From assembly GCF_034313845.1 (NCBI RefSeq), contig NZ_JAVIWN010000003.1: a DNA stretch of 64,000 nt; one strand, written 5' to 3'. Under the pieces are notes generated by a model. The model saw nothing but the letters and a program-made list of their open reading frames with translations. It searched no databases and was not told the DNA's origin. Position 1 is the first letter of the stretch, and each line of letters begins with the position of its first letter. Positions 8,595 through 17,931 of this stretch are shown here, piece after piece. Origin of the DNA: Actimicrobium sp034313845 (GTDB lineage: Bacteria > Pseudomonadota > Gammaproteobacteria > Burkholderiales > Burkholderiaceae_D). The translations under genes were made by a program, and so were the position numbers.

Positions 8595-11444
8595 TCAGAA
8601 CTTGTAGGCCGCGCCGATATTGATGAAGCGCCCGACGCCACCGGCCTGATGCAAGGCGGCGTCAAAGAAGGTACCACCGGCACCGCCGTAAGTCTGGTAA
8701 TCCAGCGGTGGTGCCTTGTTTAATGCATTTTGCACGGACGCGTGGAAAGTCCAGTTCTTGTCGAACTTGTAGCTGCTGTACACATCGAGCGTGGTGAAGC
8801 TGGCGACGCGGCAATACTGCGCCGGGACCGCTCCCGAGAATGCCGGGCCGCTGAACGAGTTGTTGATCGCACTGGCGCAATCGACGGCACCGACAGTCGG
8901 ATCCGTGACCTTGAAACTGCTGATCCAGTTGACCGTACCGGCAACGCTCAGCGGACCTTTTTCCCAGGTCGTGATCAGATGGGCGCGGTCACGCGGGTTG
9001 CCGGTATCCCCCGAGACGCCCGATGGACCATGCGTGCCGGCCAGCTGGTAGATGGTGCCGTCGGCCCCGACTTGCTCGTACTTGAGCATGTGCGACTCCT
9101 GGAATTCGACGGTCAGTTTGCCGGCGGCTTTCAGGTTCATCGTGTAGCGCATATCCAGGTCGATGCCGCGCGTATGGGTGCTCTGGGCATTTTCATACGG
9201 GAACGGCGCGAACAGGATGTTGCCCGCGCCCGGCGTCTGGTTGACGCTGCCGCCCGCGCCGTTGAATGGCTGGATCGTCGGCGACGATCGGACCAGATTG
9301 CCGGCAAAACTGTAGGTCGGGTCGCCCGAGCTGGAGATGATCTGGTTGGCGATGCGGATGTCATAAAAATCGGCCGACATGTTGAACTGCTTGGTCGGCT
9401 CGAAGATGACGCCCAGCGTGTACGACTTCGAGGTTTCGGGCTTGAGCCTGGCGTTCGGTTGCTGCACGCCGAGCAGTCCGATGGCGCATTGACGCGGATA
9501 GTTGCCGGCCAGCGTGGCCGGATCGACACCCGGCGAGGTGTTCGGACATAGCGCATTGTCGCGGTACGTGGTGTAGTAAAACGACTGACCGGCGTTGCCG
9601 TTCTCGGCCGGATTCGGTGCCCGGAAACCTTCGGCATAGGTGCCGCGGAAGGTGACGATTTCCAGGGGCGCAAACTTGAAACCGACTTTCGGACTGGTTG
9701 CGCTACTGCTGCCGTTGTATTTGTCGAAGCGGACCGCACCATCGAGTTCGAGGTTCTTGCGTACCGGCGCGACCAGTTCGACATAGGCGGCCGATATGTT
9801 CTGGTTGCCGATGGCAAAGGCATTGTTGCCGACCTGCGTGCCATTGGCGAAAGCATCGGCCGCTTGCGCATTGAGCTCGCGATGGGTGAACTCGGTACCC
9901 ACACCAACGGCCAGCGGGCCGCCCGGCAATGCCATCAATTCACGCGTGCCGCGCAGACTGACAAATTCGAGGATGTCGGTCGCTTTTGAATTGGTTTGCG
10001 GTGCGACAAACGCGTTGGCGGCGGCACTGTTGCCACCTGCTGCCTGACCGACCAGATACGGTGTGGTCGGATTGTTCAGCGCCGATTGCAGGTTCAGAAA
10101 ATTGATCGAACCGTGACCGGTTTGCTTGACGATATTTTCCGTGAATCCGGCCGAGGCGGTGACGTCCCATTTGCCGATGGTACCGGTGAGGTCGCCGACA
10201 AAACGGTAGGTCTGCGAATCGACACTGGTTGAACTGCCGCCAAGGTTGGCGAAGTTGTATTGCAAGACTTGCGTCGCGCCGGTCGTGTTGCCCGGATAGC
10301 TGGACGGCACCGTGATCAGCAGCGGCGCGTTGGCTGGCGTGATGTAAGGAATGCCGCCTGGCTTGTAGGCCACCGATGAGAGGCCGCTCAGGCCACCGGT
10401 GCCGGAATAGCCATTGATCTGTTCGGCTTGCGAATCGAACAGCGAGCCCTTGAGCTTGAGCTCCCAGTCACCGGCCAGTTTTTGCGTGTGCGAACCCACG
10501 ATGTTGATATTGCGGGTCTGTGGCTGGATCTCGATATTGGCATTGCGGTACGCGCATTGTCCGGCGGCGAGGCGGGTGGCATCGCAACCCGGCAGGAAGC
10601 CGCTGATGTTGCCGCTGGCCGGATCGAGCAGGTAACCGGTGATGCTGCCCGGATAACCGGCGTTGAGGTTGTTCGGTACGCCCGAAGTCAGGTTGTTGCC
10701 ACCCTGGCTGGTCAGGTCGGTGTTCGTGAAGGCCATGCCGCTGCGCTGCGAGACCAGAATCTTGTCCTGCTTGCGGTATTCGACCGACAGGTAAGAGTTG
10801 TGGCCGTCTTCGGCCAGATCGCCCCAGCCGATGATGCCGGACGCGTGGCTGGTGGTGCCGCCACCGCGCGTGCTGGTCCCGGTTTCTGCCGCGATCTCCT
10901 GGCCGACGTAGGTTTTTTTCAGGATCACGTTGACCACCCCGGCAACCGCATCCGAGCCGTACACCGACGAAGCGCCGTCTTTCAGGACTTCGATGCGGTC
11001 GATTGCCTCGAACGGAATCTGGCTGATATCGACAAAGCTGCGCTGGCCGTCATCGGACAAGGCATACGGTGCCATCCGGTGGCCATCAATGAGTACCAGC
11101 GTCGCGCCGACCGTCAGGCCGCGCAACGCAACACCGCTGGCGCCGCTGGAAAACGCGCCGTTGAACGATTGCGACAGCGTGCCCGCGCCGTTGGCCGTGA
11201 TATTGCGCAAGACGCTGGAGACATCCGTATAGCCCGACGCTTTTAAGTCTTGCAGCGTGATGACCTGTACCGGACTGGGCGTTTCCTTGTCGATGCGGCG
11301 GATGTTTGATCCGGTCACTTCGACCCGCTGAACCTTGTCGCCGTCAACCTGCTGCGCATGGGCGTTGTGGATTGCCAGTGGCATCAGGGCCAGACTGCCC
11401 AGCGCCAGCGCCTTGATCTTGATGCTTCTCGTCGTGGATTTCAT
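8595..11444 (-). CDS. TonB-dependent outer membrane receptor
   Basis: Outer membrane beta-barrel transporter driven by TonB. The 949 residues comprise a signal peptide ending HAQ, and a TonB-box-like stretch RVEVTGS. A plug domain follows (LIDGHRMAPYAL, IEVLKDGASSVYGSDAVAGVV, up to about residue 180), then a large barrel ending in a terminal aromatic (INIGAAYKF). Such RIDKETPSPVQV-type receptors often import peptides or oligosaccharides rather than siderophores. Co-orientation with the S46 dipeptidyl-peptidase and an exported amidase supports a peptide substrate, but this is inference. It ends with its own terminator. Confidence 0.92.
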   Translation of the reverse strand: MKSTTRSIKIKALALGSLALMPLAIHNAHAQQVDGDKVQRVEVTGSNIRRIDKETPSPVQVITLQDLKASGYTDVSSVLRNITANGAGTLSQSFNGAFSSGASGVALRGLTVGATLVLIDGHRMAPYALSDDGQRSFVDISQIPFEAIDRIEVLKDGASSVYGSDAVAGVVNVILKKTYVGQEIAAETGTSTRGGGTTSHASGIIGWGDLAEDGHNSYLSVEYRKQDKILVSQRSGMAFTNTDLTSQGGNNLTSGVPNNLNAGYPGSITGYLLDPASGNISGFLPGCDATRLAAGQCAYRNANIEIQPQTRNINIVGSHTQKLAGDWELKLKGSLFDSQAEQINGYSGTGGLSGLSSVAYKPGGIPYITPANAPLLITVPSSYPGNTTGATQVLQYNFANLGGSSTSVDSQTYRFVGDLTGTIGKWDVTASAGFTENIVKQTGHGSINFLNLQSALNNPTTPYLVGQAAGGNSAAANAFVAPQTNSKATDILEFVSLRGTRELMALPGGPLAVGVGTEFTHRELNAQAADAFANGTQVGNNAFAIGNQNISAAYVELVAPVRKNLELDGAVRFDKYNGSSSATSPKVGFKFAPLEIVTFRGTYAEGFRAPNPAENGNAGQSFYYTTYRDNALCPNTSPGVDPATLAGNYPRQCAIGLLGVQQPNARLKPETSKSYTLGVIFEPTKQFNMSADFYDIRIANQIISSSGDPTYSFAGNLVRSSPTIQPFNGAGGSVNQTPGAGNILFAPFPYENAQSTHTRGIDLDMRYTMNLKAAGKLTVEFQESHMLKYEQVGADGTIYQLAGTHGPSGVSGDTGNPRDRAHLITTWEKGPLSVAGTVNWISSFKVTDPTVGAVDCASAINNSFSGPAFSGAVPAQYCRVASFTTLDVYSSYKFDKNWTFHASVQNALNKAPPLDYQTYGGAGGTFFDAALHQAGGVGRFINIGAAYKF

Positions 11445-11572
11445 CGTTGATTCCAGTCTTCATCCTCGGGTTGCCGGGCACAGGATAGTGTTCCGGCAGG
11501 TACAGCGGTCCGACGCAGTTCGGGAGCGGCTGCTCCCCCTGCTGTCGGTGGGTAAAGAGGTGTGCTGCGTGA

Positions 11573-13633
11573 TCAGTCAGGTCGGATTTCGTGCACCAGT
11601 GCGGTCGCGCCGTAAATCACGGACAGGGTTTCGAGGATGGCACCGCTGTGCACGGCGACCGCCCGGTTAAGGCGCGGGTCGAACCAGAACGCGCCGCCCA
11701 GCGAGTGGATATTGCCGTCAAAAATCAGGCCAACGATTTCGCCATTGCGGTTGACCATCGGACTGCCGGAGTTGCCGCCGATGATGTCGTTAGTGGTCGA
11801 AAAATTGAACGGTTGCGAGAGATTGAGTCGGGGTTTCGCAGCCAGCCACGAAGCTGGCAAGGCGAACGGCGCGACGCCGGTGTCACGCTCGAACGCACCG
11901 GCGAGCGTCGTGAATGGCGCGACCGGCTGGCCGGCTTCCTCCCAGCCCTTCACTTCGCCATACGACAGGCGCAGCGTGAAGGTCGCATCCGGATAGTCGC
12001 CGGTGCCGCGCTGGGCAAAGCGGGCCTGGGCGATCAGCTCGGCGTTGCGTTCGACGACCGATTCGACCTCGCGTTCGTAGTCCTTGCGCAGTGCGCGCGC
12101 AGCCGGATCGATCGCCAGCGCAAGGCGGATGAATGGATCATCGGAGCGCTCGATGGCTGCTTGCCCGCCTTCCCACAGTGCCTTGCGCACGGCGAGGTCG
12201 CCAAGACGGGTGCTGCCGATCAGCGCAGCGGCCAGTTGTTCCGGCGACTGCCGGCCCAGCACCTGCTTGACTAGCGGATGATCGGTACCGAGCCGTTCGC
12301 GCAGCTTGGTCAGCGAAAAGCCGAACTTGACCTGTTCAAACGCGGGATAGACGGGGGCACTGGAAAACAGTTGCTGTTCCAGTTCGGGCAGCTTGCCGTC
12401 AGTGAATTCCGGCAGGCGCTGGCCGTTCGGCAGGCTGCGTTCGCGGGCGGCACGCACGAGCAAACGGGCTGTCTCGAAATAGGTTGTGTTGAAAGCACGT
12501 CCGCGCGCGATAAGGACGTACGGTTTTTCCAGTTGGCGATAGGCTTGTTCGGCGGCAGCGATGGCATCCCAGGCCGGACCGACGCTGCTGGCAAGGGCTG
12601 TGCTGGCGGCGGTGTAGCGACGCAGTTCGGCTTCTTCGGCCAGCTTGCGTTCTCGCAGGGCCGGGTCGAGCAGGGCGGTCAGTTCACCGAACATCGCCTT
12701 GTAGCTGTTTTCAACACCAAACAGCGTGCCTTCGGAAATCCGTGCGGCTTCCGGATTGCTTTTACCGAACTGCTCCAGCACGCCACGCAGTTCGGCCAGT
12801 TCCAGCAAGCCGCCGATCAGGCCGAGGTCGCGGATGGTATCGAGTTGCGCCATCGTCAGCTGTCGCTGTGTCGAGCCGGGGTGGCCGGTGACGAACACCA
12901 GTTCATTGTCGGCAGCACCGTTCTTGCTAAATGGCAGGAAATGGGAGATGGCGGCGGGCTTGCCGTTTTCGTAGGCGCGCACCAGCGCGATGTCGAGGTC
13001 GAAGCGCGGGAAATTAAAGTTATCCGGATCGCCGCCAAAAAAGGCGCTGTCCTTTTCAGGTACCCAGACTAGCCGGGTGTCCTGGAAACGATGGTAACGG
13101 TACAGGTGATAGCGACCACCGTGATACAGATCGACGACGTCACAGCGCACTGTCTCGCGTTCTTTGCCGATACAGGCCGAGGCCAGTGTGGCTTTGATTT
13201 CGTTCTGGGCCGCCTTGAAGGCTTCTCCCTGCAAACCCCGGGTGGCATCCTTGACCTGACTGGTTACGTCGGTAATCAGTTCGAGCCGGTTCAGTTCGAT
13301 TTCCGGGCAGCGCACTTCCTGCTCGCGCTGGCGTGCCAGAAAACCATCCTGCATGTAGTTTTTGGTGGCGGTCGATAGCTGGTCGACGCACTCCGACGCG
13401 CAATGGTGATTGGTCATCACCAACCCATCTTTGGAGATGAACGACGCCGAACAGCCGCCAGCGATCCGCGCCGAGCCTTGCATCATGCGGTTGGTCCATG
13501 CGGCGGTCGGGGTGAATTGGTAGGCAGCTTGCAAACGGTCGGTCGGCAGGTTGTCCAGTGTCCACATTCCCTCGGCGGCAAAGGCCATGCCCGGAAGCAC
13601 CAAAAGGAGGGAGAGCAACGAAGTATTACGCAA
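11573..13633 (-). CDS. S46 family dipeptidyl-peptidase (DPP7/DPP11 type)
   Basis: Periplasmic serine exopeptidase that releases N-terminal dipeptides. A signal peptide (MAFAAEGMW junction) is followed by the chymotrypsin-like domain with the catalytic His in MTNHHC and the nucleophile Ser in GNSGSP near the C-terminus. The total of 686 residues is usual for S46. I place the start at a TTG whose ribosome-binding site GGAG lies 6 bases upstream; a longer reading from a TTG at 13645 would swallow that site. Whether it has DPP7 or DPP11 specificity is not assigned. It neighbours a receptor and an amidase. Confidence 0.9.
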   Translation of the reverse strand: MRNTSLLSLLLVLPGMAFAAEGMWTLDNLPTDRLQAAYQFTPTAAWTNRMMQGSARIAGGCSASFISKDGLVMTNHHCASECVDQLSTATKNYMQDGFLARQREQEVRCPEIELNRLELITDVTSQVKDATRGLQGEAFKAAQNEIKATLASACIGKERETVRCDVVDLYHGGRYHLYRYHRFQDTRLVWVPEKDSAFFGGDPDNFNFPRFDLDIALVRAYENGKPAAISHFLPFSKNGAADNELVFVTGHPGSTQRQLTMAQLDTIRDLGLIGGLLELAELRGVLEQFGKSNPEAARISEGTLFGVENSYKAMFGELTALLDPALRERKLAEEAELRRYTAASTALASSVGPAWDAIAAAEQAYRQLEKPYVLIARGRAFNTTYFETARLLVRAARERSLPNGQRLPEFTDGKLPELEQQLFSSAPVYPAFEQVKFGFSLTKLRERLGTDHPLVKQVLGRQSPEQLAAALIGSTRLGDLAVRKALWEGGQAAIERSDDPFIRLALAIDPAARALRKDYEREVESVVERNAELIAQARFAQRGTGDYPDATFTLRLSYGEVKGWEEAGQPVAPFTTLAGAFERDTGVAPFALPASWLAAKPRLNLSQPFNFSTTNDIIGGNSGSPMVNRNGEIVGLIFDGNIHSLGGAFWFDPRLNRAVAVHSGAILETLSVIYGATALVHEIRPD

Positions 13634-13645
13634 AAGTGTCTCCAA

Positions 13646-13899
13646 AGTATTAACTATGGAGATGACATTAGCATAGGTTTAAAAACGATGTTTTTTGGAA
13701 ACTTAGCGTCGCGGGAGCAACATTATTGCAGGGTGAAAGGCCGATGGAGCGTCGTGAAAAGTTGGTGCGAGATGCGGTTTTGGTTGCAAAGTTCTGCAGG
13801 ACGGTGCGGGGTTTTGGGGGAGGGGGCATTGCACCAGGCCGACCTCAACCGTAGGGTGCAATAACCGAAGGGCATTGCACCAGGCACACCGACTTTTAT
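13646..13899. other. Intergenic region upstream of the S46 gene
   Basis: About 250 bp without a convincing gene. The part next to the S46 gene is AT-richer and should contain its promoter, although no clear -35/-10 pair stands out. The other end holds the GTAGGGTGCAAT repeat described separately. Confidence 0.5.
13824..13885. repeat. REP-like palindromic repeat, one full and one partial copy
   Basis: The full copy at 13851-13881 reads GTAGGGTGCAAT, loop AACCGAAGGGC, then ATTGCACC, giving an 8-bp stem. A 16-base piece (GGGCATTGCACCAGGC) occurs twice, at 13824-13839 and 13870-13885. The same element recurs near 47.3 kb and 59.0 kb. Confidence 0.8.
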
Positions 13900-14577
13900 C
13901 TAACCCAGCAATTTCATCAATGCCTTGGCAGCCGGGGCCGACGACGCCGGATTCTGTCCTGTGATGAGCAAACCATCGGTGACGACATACGGCTGCCAGT
14001 CTTCCAGTTTGGAATACGTGCCGCCATTTTGCCGCAGCATGTCTTCGACCAGAAACGGTACGACATCGGTCAGCCCGACTGCCTGTTCTTCGGTGTTGGT
14101 AAAGCCGGTGACGGCTTTGCCATCCACGACGGATTTGCCATTGGCGGCTTTTGGATGACGCAGTACGGCGGGCGCATGGCATACCGCGACGACCGGTTTT
14201 CCTGCGGCCAGCATGGTCTCGATCAGTGTGATCGACGAGGTGTTTTCGGCGAGGTCCCACAGCGGTCCGTGGCCGCCCGGATAAAAGACCGCATCGAACT
14301 TGCCGGCGTCGACACCGGCGAGTTTCACTGTGGTGGCCAGTGCGGCTTGTGCTTCAGCATCTTCCTTGAAGCGCCCGGTGGCATCGGTTTGCGCCGACGC
14401 GTCATCACTTTTCGGGTCCAGCGGCGGTTGGCCGCCGAGCGGGGAGGCCAGTGTCAGGGTGACGCCGGCGTCTTTGAAAATGTAATACGGTGCGGCGAAT
14501 TCTTCCAGCCAGAAACCGGTCTTTTTGCCGGTATCACCGAGTTTGTCGTGCGAGGTCAGTACCATCAGGATATGCAT
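13900..14577 (-). CDS. DJ-1/PfpI family protein (class I glutamine amidotransferase-like)
   Basis: A 225-residue single-domain protein. The nucleophile-elbow Cys133 and His134 are in AVCHAP, and the GFWLEE segment near residue 25 supplies the acidic partner. This Glu-Cys-His set and the FYPGGHGPLWDL loop are typical of the Hsp31/glyoxalase III-like branch, which detoxifies methylglyoxal or acts as a protein deglycase or chaperone. The start chosen is MHILMVL, preceded by AAAGG; the frame stays open upstream but without family similarity. It is monocistronic and divergent from the HiPIP gene. Confidence 0.88.
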   Translation of the reverse strand: MHILMVLTSHDKLGDTGKKTGFWLEEFAAPYYIFKDAGVTLTLASPLGGQPPLDPKSDDASAQTDATGRFKEDAEAQAALATTVKLAGVDAGKFDAVFYPGGHGPLWDLAENTSSITLIETMLAAGKPVVAVCHAPAVLRHPKAANGKSVVDGKAVTGFTNTEEQAVGLTDVVPFLVEDMLRQNGGTYSKLEDWQPYVVTDGLLITGQNPASSAPAAKALMKLLG

Positions 14578-14832
14578 CGTGTGCCTTTCGTATCGGGGAG
14601 GGAAGTCGTTCGTGCAGGGGCGTTTTCCGGCCCGCATGAACATTTTTTCACCACCGTAAGCTGCGCGCGGACCAGTTGTCTGTGCGCTGGCGCACTTGTG
14701 TCTGCTACCCGGTAATACCGCATCGGAGGCCTGAAACTTCGCTCCAACGGTGCTAGACTTTGCCCGCTTTACGTGATCCGGGCAGTAAGCCTTTTCTCCA
14801 GCCAACTGATGTCCCACCTTTTAGGATTCAAT

Positions 14833-15141
14833 ATGACCATGAACCGCCGCACGTTCGTTATCCATTCCATTCTTGGTTCCGCCGCACTGGCCACCGCTTC
14901 GTTGAGCCAGGCACAAGCTGCCAAAGTCTCAGAAACTGATGCACAGGCGGTTGCCCTTGCGTACAAGGAAGACAGCACCAAGACGGATAAAGTCAAGTTT
15001 CCAAAACACACTGCGGAGCAGAAGTGCGCTGGCTGCCAGTTGTACGCCGGTGCAGCAACAGGCTACGGCAATTGTGCTCTGTTCCCTGGCAAACAAGTTG
15101 CGGCTACGGGCTGGTGCAGCGCGTACGCCAAGAAGGGCTGA
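14833..15141 (+). CDS. High-potential iron-sulfur protein (HiPIP), Tat-exported
   Basis: Small periplasmic [4Fe-4S] electron carrier. It has 102 residues: a twin-arginine leader (MNRRTFVIHS) with a hydrophobic stretch to QAQAA, then a mature domain with the four cluster cysteines at residues 65, 68, 81 and 95 (CAGC, NCALFPG, GWCSAY). AGGA sits 8 bases upstream of the ATG at 14833; an alternative ATG two codons later is also possible. It is a single gene followed by a strong terminator. HiPIPs usually feed electrons to terminal oxidases or reaction centres; the partner here is not visible. Confidence 0.93.
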   Translation: MTMNRRTFVIHSILGSAALATASLSQAQAAKVSETDAQAVALAYKEDSTKTDKVKFPKHTAEQKCAGCQLYAGAATGYGNCALFPGKQVAATGWCSAYAKKG

Positions 15142-15170
15142 TCAACCAGCAATGTGCCGGTTGATTTTTC

Positions 15171-15202
15171 AAAAAAAAACACGCGACAAGCGTGTTTTTT
15201 TT
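15171..15202 (+). terminator. Intrinsic terminator after the HiPIP gene
   Basis: Arms AAAACACGC and GCGTGTTTT with loop GACAA, extended by A- and T-runs on either side, form a symmetric hairpin 30 bp after the stop. The A-run could make it bidirectional. Confidence 0.88.
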
Positions 15203-15304
15203 GTCATTGTTCGCCGTTGTTTGCCATTTTTTACTGGCCCGCTCTTACCCTTGCTCTTACCCTACTCATACCGGTGACATGCCGGTTCACCAGGATCGTT
15301 GCTC

Positions 15305-16816
15305 ATGGAAGTTGAATTGAAATTGCTGGTCAAGCCGCGTGATGTCAGTGCTTTGCGCAAACATCCGATATTGAAAAAATTCGCCCGCGCCGCGCCGCGC
15401 GAACAACTGATGCATGACATTTATTTCGACACGCCGGATCTGCAATTGCGTGCGGGCGGTGCCGGATTGCGGGTCCGACTCGTTGGCGAGGACTGGGTCC
15501 AGACACTGAAGGCCGGCGGCAGCGTGGCGGGCGGGTTGCATAGCCGGCATGAGTGGGAAACGCCGGTAGCCGGTCCGGCACCGGAGCTGGCAATGCTGCG
15601 GGCACTGGTCGATCGCAAGAGCGATTGGGGCAAGTTGTTGCGGTCATCAGAGTGCGAGCAAAGTCTGCTACCGATATTCAGCACACAGGTGACCCGTTCC
15701 ATCTGGGACTTGGAGCTGGCCGATGGCAACGAGATCGAATGCGTGCTCGACCTTGGCTATCTTGAGCGCGACGGGCAGCGCGTCGATGTGAGTGAAATCG
15801 AACTCGAGCTCAAGGCAGGCGATCCGCTCCACCTGTTCGATGTGGCGCTGGCGTTGCAACAGGATGTCTCGCTGCAGATCAGCAACCTGAGCAAGGCGGA
15901 CCGTGGTTACGCACTGTACAGGCCGCAGCCGGTCGCGCCGGTGACCGCGCAGCCGTTGCAGTTGCACCGGCAGATGACGATCGTGCAGGCGTTTCAGGCC
16001 ATCGCCACCAATTGCCTGGCGCAGGTTCAGGGCAACGAGGCCGGTGTCGTGCATCGACTCGATACCGAAAGCCTGCACCAGATGCGCGTCGGATTGCGAC
16101 GGTTGCGCTGTGCGTTCGAGTTGTTTCGCGGTTTGCAGCCGTTACCGCAGGCGTTGCAGACCGACCTCGACTGGCTCATGGCGCAACTGGGTGCTGCGCG
16201 TGACTGGGATGCGCTGGTTGATACGACCTTACCGGCGGTCGCCACTGCGGCTCGCGGAGAAGTGCGGCTGACGGCGCTCGGACTGGCGGCGCTGGTGCAT
16301 TCACGTGAGACGCACGCGGCGGCTGGTGCAGCGGTTGCGGCTCCGCGCACCACTCGCCTGATGCTGGGACTGTCACGCTGGTTGCTGGTGGTCGACGCTC
16401 AACCGGACCAGCAGATGAAGCGCTTGCCCAGCTATACGCGCGACATGCTTGAACACCACCAGCGTCGCCTGCGTCAGCGCGGCAAGCAATTGGAGGATGG
16501 CAGCGTGCAGGCACGCCATCGTCTGCGTATCGCGGTCAAGAAAATGCGCTACGCCATCGAGTTCTTTGCCTCGCTCTACCCGGCAAAAAAAATGCGTCGG
16601 TATGCAGAAGGACTGGCGATGTTGCAGGACCAGCTGGGGACCAGTAACGATGCCGCCGTGGCGGACCGCTTGCTCAGACAGTTGCAGGACGGATCGCTGG
16701 AACTGGCCGGCAGCGCAGGATTCGTGCGCGGCTTCCTCAGTGCCGGGGCGGCAGTCGATGACCGGCTCATGCGCGAGCAATGCCGGCGCTTCGGCGCGAA
16801 GAAAATTCCCGGCTAG
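15305..16816 (+). CDS. CYTH and CHAD domain protein (inorganic triphosphatase-like)
   Basis: The 503-residue protein has an N-terminal CYTH domain (about residues 1-200) that opens with the diagnostic ExExK motif as EVELK and continues with YFDTPD and Lys/Arg/Glu tunnel residues. A C-terminal CHAD helical domain (about 225-490) is rich in conserved His and Arg (LHQMRVGLRRLR and RHRLRIAVKKMRY). E. coli YgiF, with the same architecture, is an inorganic triphosphatase, and CHAD domains bind polyphosphate. AGGA lies 9 bases before the ATG. The exact substrate is inferred. Confidence 0.9.
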   Translation: MEVELKLLVKPRDVSALRKHPILKKFARAAPREQLMHDIYFDTPDLQLRAGGAGLRVRLVGEDWVQTLKAGGSVAGGLHSRHEWETPVAGPAPELAMLRALVDRKSDWGKLLRSSECEQSLLPIFSTQVTRSIWDLELADGNEIECVLDLGYLERDGQRVDVSEIELELKAGDPLHLFDVALALQQDVSLQISNLSKADRGYALYRPQPVAPVTAQPLQLHRQMTIVQAFQAIATNCLAQVQGNEAGVVHRLDTESLHQMRVGLRRLRCAFELFRGLQPLPQALQTDLDWLMAQLGAARDWDALVDTTLPAVATAARGEVRLTALGLAALVHSRETHAAAGAAVAAPRTTRLMLGLSRWLLVVDAQPDQQMKRLPSYTRDMLEHHQRRLRQRGKQLEDGSVQARHRLRIAVKKMRYAIEFFASLYPAKKMRRYAEGLAMLQDQLGTSNDAAVADRLLRQLQDGSLELAGSAGFVRGFLSAGAAVDDRLMREQCRRFGAKKIPG

Positions 16817-16833
16817 CCGATCGCGGCAGGGTA

Positions 16834-17373
16834 TTACCGTATGGTTTGCTGGTTGCGCCTGTCGCGATCAATGCGGCGATTGCGCCATTGACGCACGATG
16901 GCAAGACGCCATCCGGCATGGATCAGGCCGAACAGCGACAGGCTTAGCAGCGTGGCGAGCAACGGCATCCCGAGCAACAGCGGTTTGCCTGCATGCCTGA
17001 TCCAGTCCAGCCACTGCACGCCGCTGGTGCCAACGGATTGCTCCGGCCAGGCGAGCGGCAAGCCGAGGCACAGTGCCCCCAGCATCCAGGCCAGGCACAA
17101 GAGCGGCAACGCGGTGAACGGATTGCTCAGGAAGGTCAGCACCACGGCGGTTGGCAGATGGGCCTTGAAGCGTATCGCCAGCAGCGCGGCAATGATGGTT
17201 TGCGCGGGTAGCGGCATGATGCTGACCGCGCCGCCGATGGCCGCACCCAGTGCCACCGAGCGACGGCGCGGTACCCATATTTCTGGCTGGGCCTTGCCCA
17301 GCAAGCGTGCGATATGCGGATGCTTCTTGATCATGTCGGCGTGACGCAGCCATTCCCGAAATGATTTGGCCAT
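16834..17373 (-). CDS. DUF2062 inner membrane protein
   Basis: A 179-residue membrane protein of the DUF2062 family. The N-terminus is a soluble basic segment (WLRHADMIKKHPHIARLLG). The conserved family core SVALGAAIGGAVS to FLSNPFTALPLL follows, with roughly three to four hydrophobic helices and a basic tail. Function is not established for the family. The start MAKSFREW follows GGAAGGT. It is the last gene of a minus-strand group with a one-helix protein and an HPF-like protein. Confidence 0.85.
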   Translation of the reverse strand: MAKSFREWLRHADMIKKHPHIARLLGKAQPEIWVPRRRSVALGAAIGGAVSIMPLPAQTIIAALLAIRFKAHLPTAVVLTFLSNPFTALPLLCLAWMLGALCLGLPLAWPEQSVGTSGVQWLDWIRHAGKPLLLGMPLLATLLSLSLFGLIHAGWRLAIVRQWRNRRIDRDRRNQQTIR

Positions 17374-17381
17374 ACCTTCCT

Positions 17382-17564
17382 TTATTCCTTGAGACGAGGG
17401 AGTTGCAAGGTGCGCAGCATCGGCGGCAAGGAAGCTGGCTTGCGCCATTTCAGAGCCACGATGACGGCCAGTCCGATCAGCAGACTGACCACTGCCAATA
17501 GCAGCAGTGGCGGAATTTTCAGCAGGGTCAGCCCCAGTTTCCTGAGGCCTGCAGTCTTAATCAC
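17382..17564 (-). CDS. Predicted small single-pass membrane protein
   Basis: A 60-residue protein with one strong hydrophobic helix (about residues 16-39) and basic flanks. The likely GTG start overlaps the stop of the upstream HPF-like gene by 8 bp and has GAGGAG 10 bases upstream, a coupling signature that argues for translation. It ends 9 bp before the DUF2062 start. I do not recognise a family. Confidence 0.6.
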   Translation of the reverse strand: MIKTAGLRKLGLTLLKIPPLLLLAVVSLLIGLAVIVALKWRKPASLPPMLRTLQLPRLKE

Positions 17565-17931
17565 GATCGCTGGTCTCCTCGTTCATTTGGGATGCATCCG
17601 GGCTGGGGCCTGCTTTTTCGTAGCGGGGCGTGCTGCGCCTGTGGGTGATCAGGCGGGTGCGATAAGCGGCACGCTTGACTGCTGCGTTGATCGCCTTGTA
17701 CATGTCGGTTTGCACTTCGCGGATGACCACTTCCGGCTGGCCCGGTATCGTCACGCTGATCTGGCAGACCATGTCGCAGCCGCCGCGCGGACCATTGATA
17801 TCGCGCAAACGAATGACGATGCGCATCACGCGGTTGCTGGCGCGTGCAAACGCGGCACCGAGGCGGCGTTGCAGGTAATTCTGTAGCGACGGAGTGAGGG
17901 AGAAATCCTGGGCAACCATTTGCAGGTTCAT
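17557..17931 (-). CDS. HPF/RaiA family ribosome-associated protein
   Basis: A 124-residue relative of hibernation promoting factor, which binds the decoding region of the 30S subunit in slow growth. The N-terminal MNLQMVAQDFSLTPSLQNYLQ and the beta strand VIREVQTDMYKAINAAVKRA match the fold. The basic RRLGAAFARA and RLITHRRS patches could contact rRNA. The C-terminus is a short hydrophilic tail, not the long dimerisation domain. AGGA precedes the ATG. It leads an operon with two membrane proteins, an unusual setting. Confidence 0.8.
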   Translation of the reverse strand: MNLQMVAQDFSLTPSLQNYLQRRLGAAFARASNRVMRIVIRLRDINGPRGGCDMVCQISVTIPGQPEVVIREVQTDMYKAINAAVKRAAYRTRLITHRRSTPRYEKAGPSPDASQMNEETSDRD

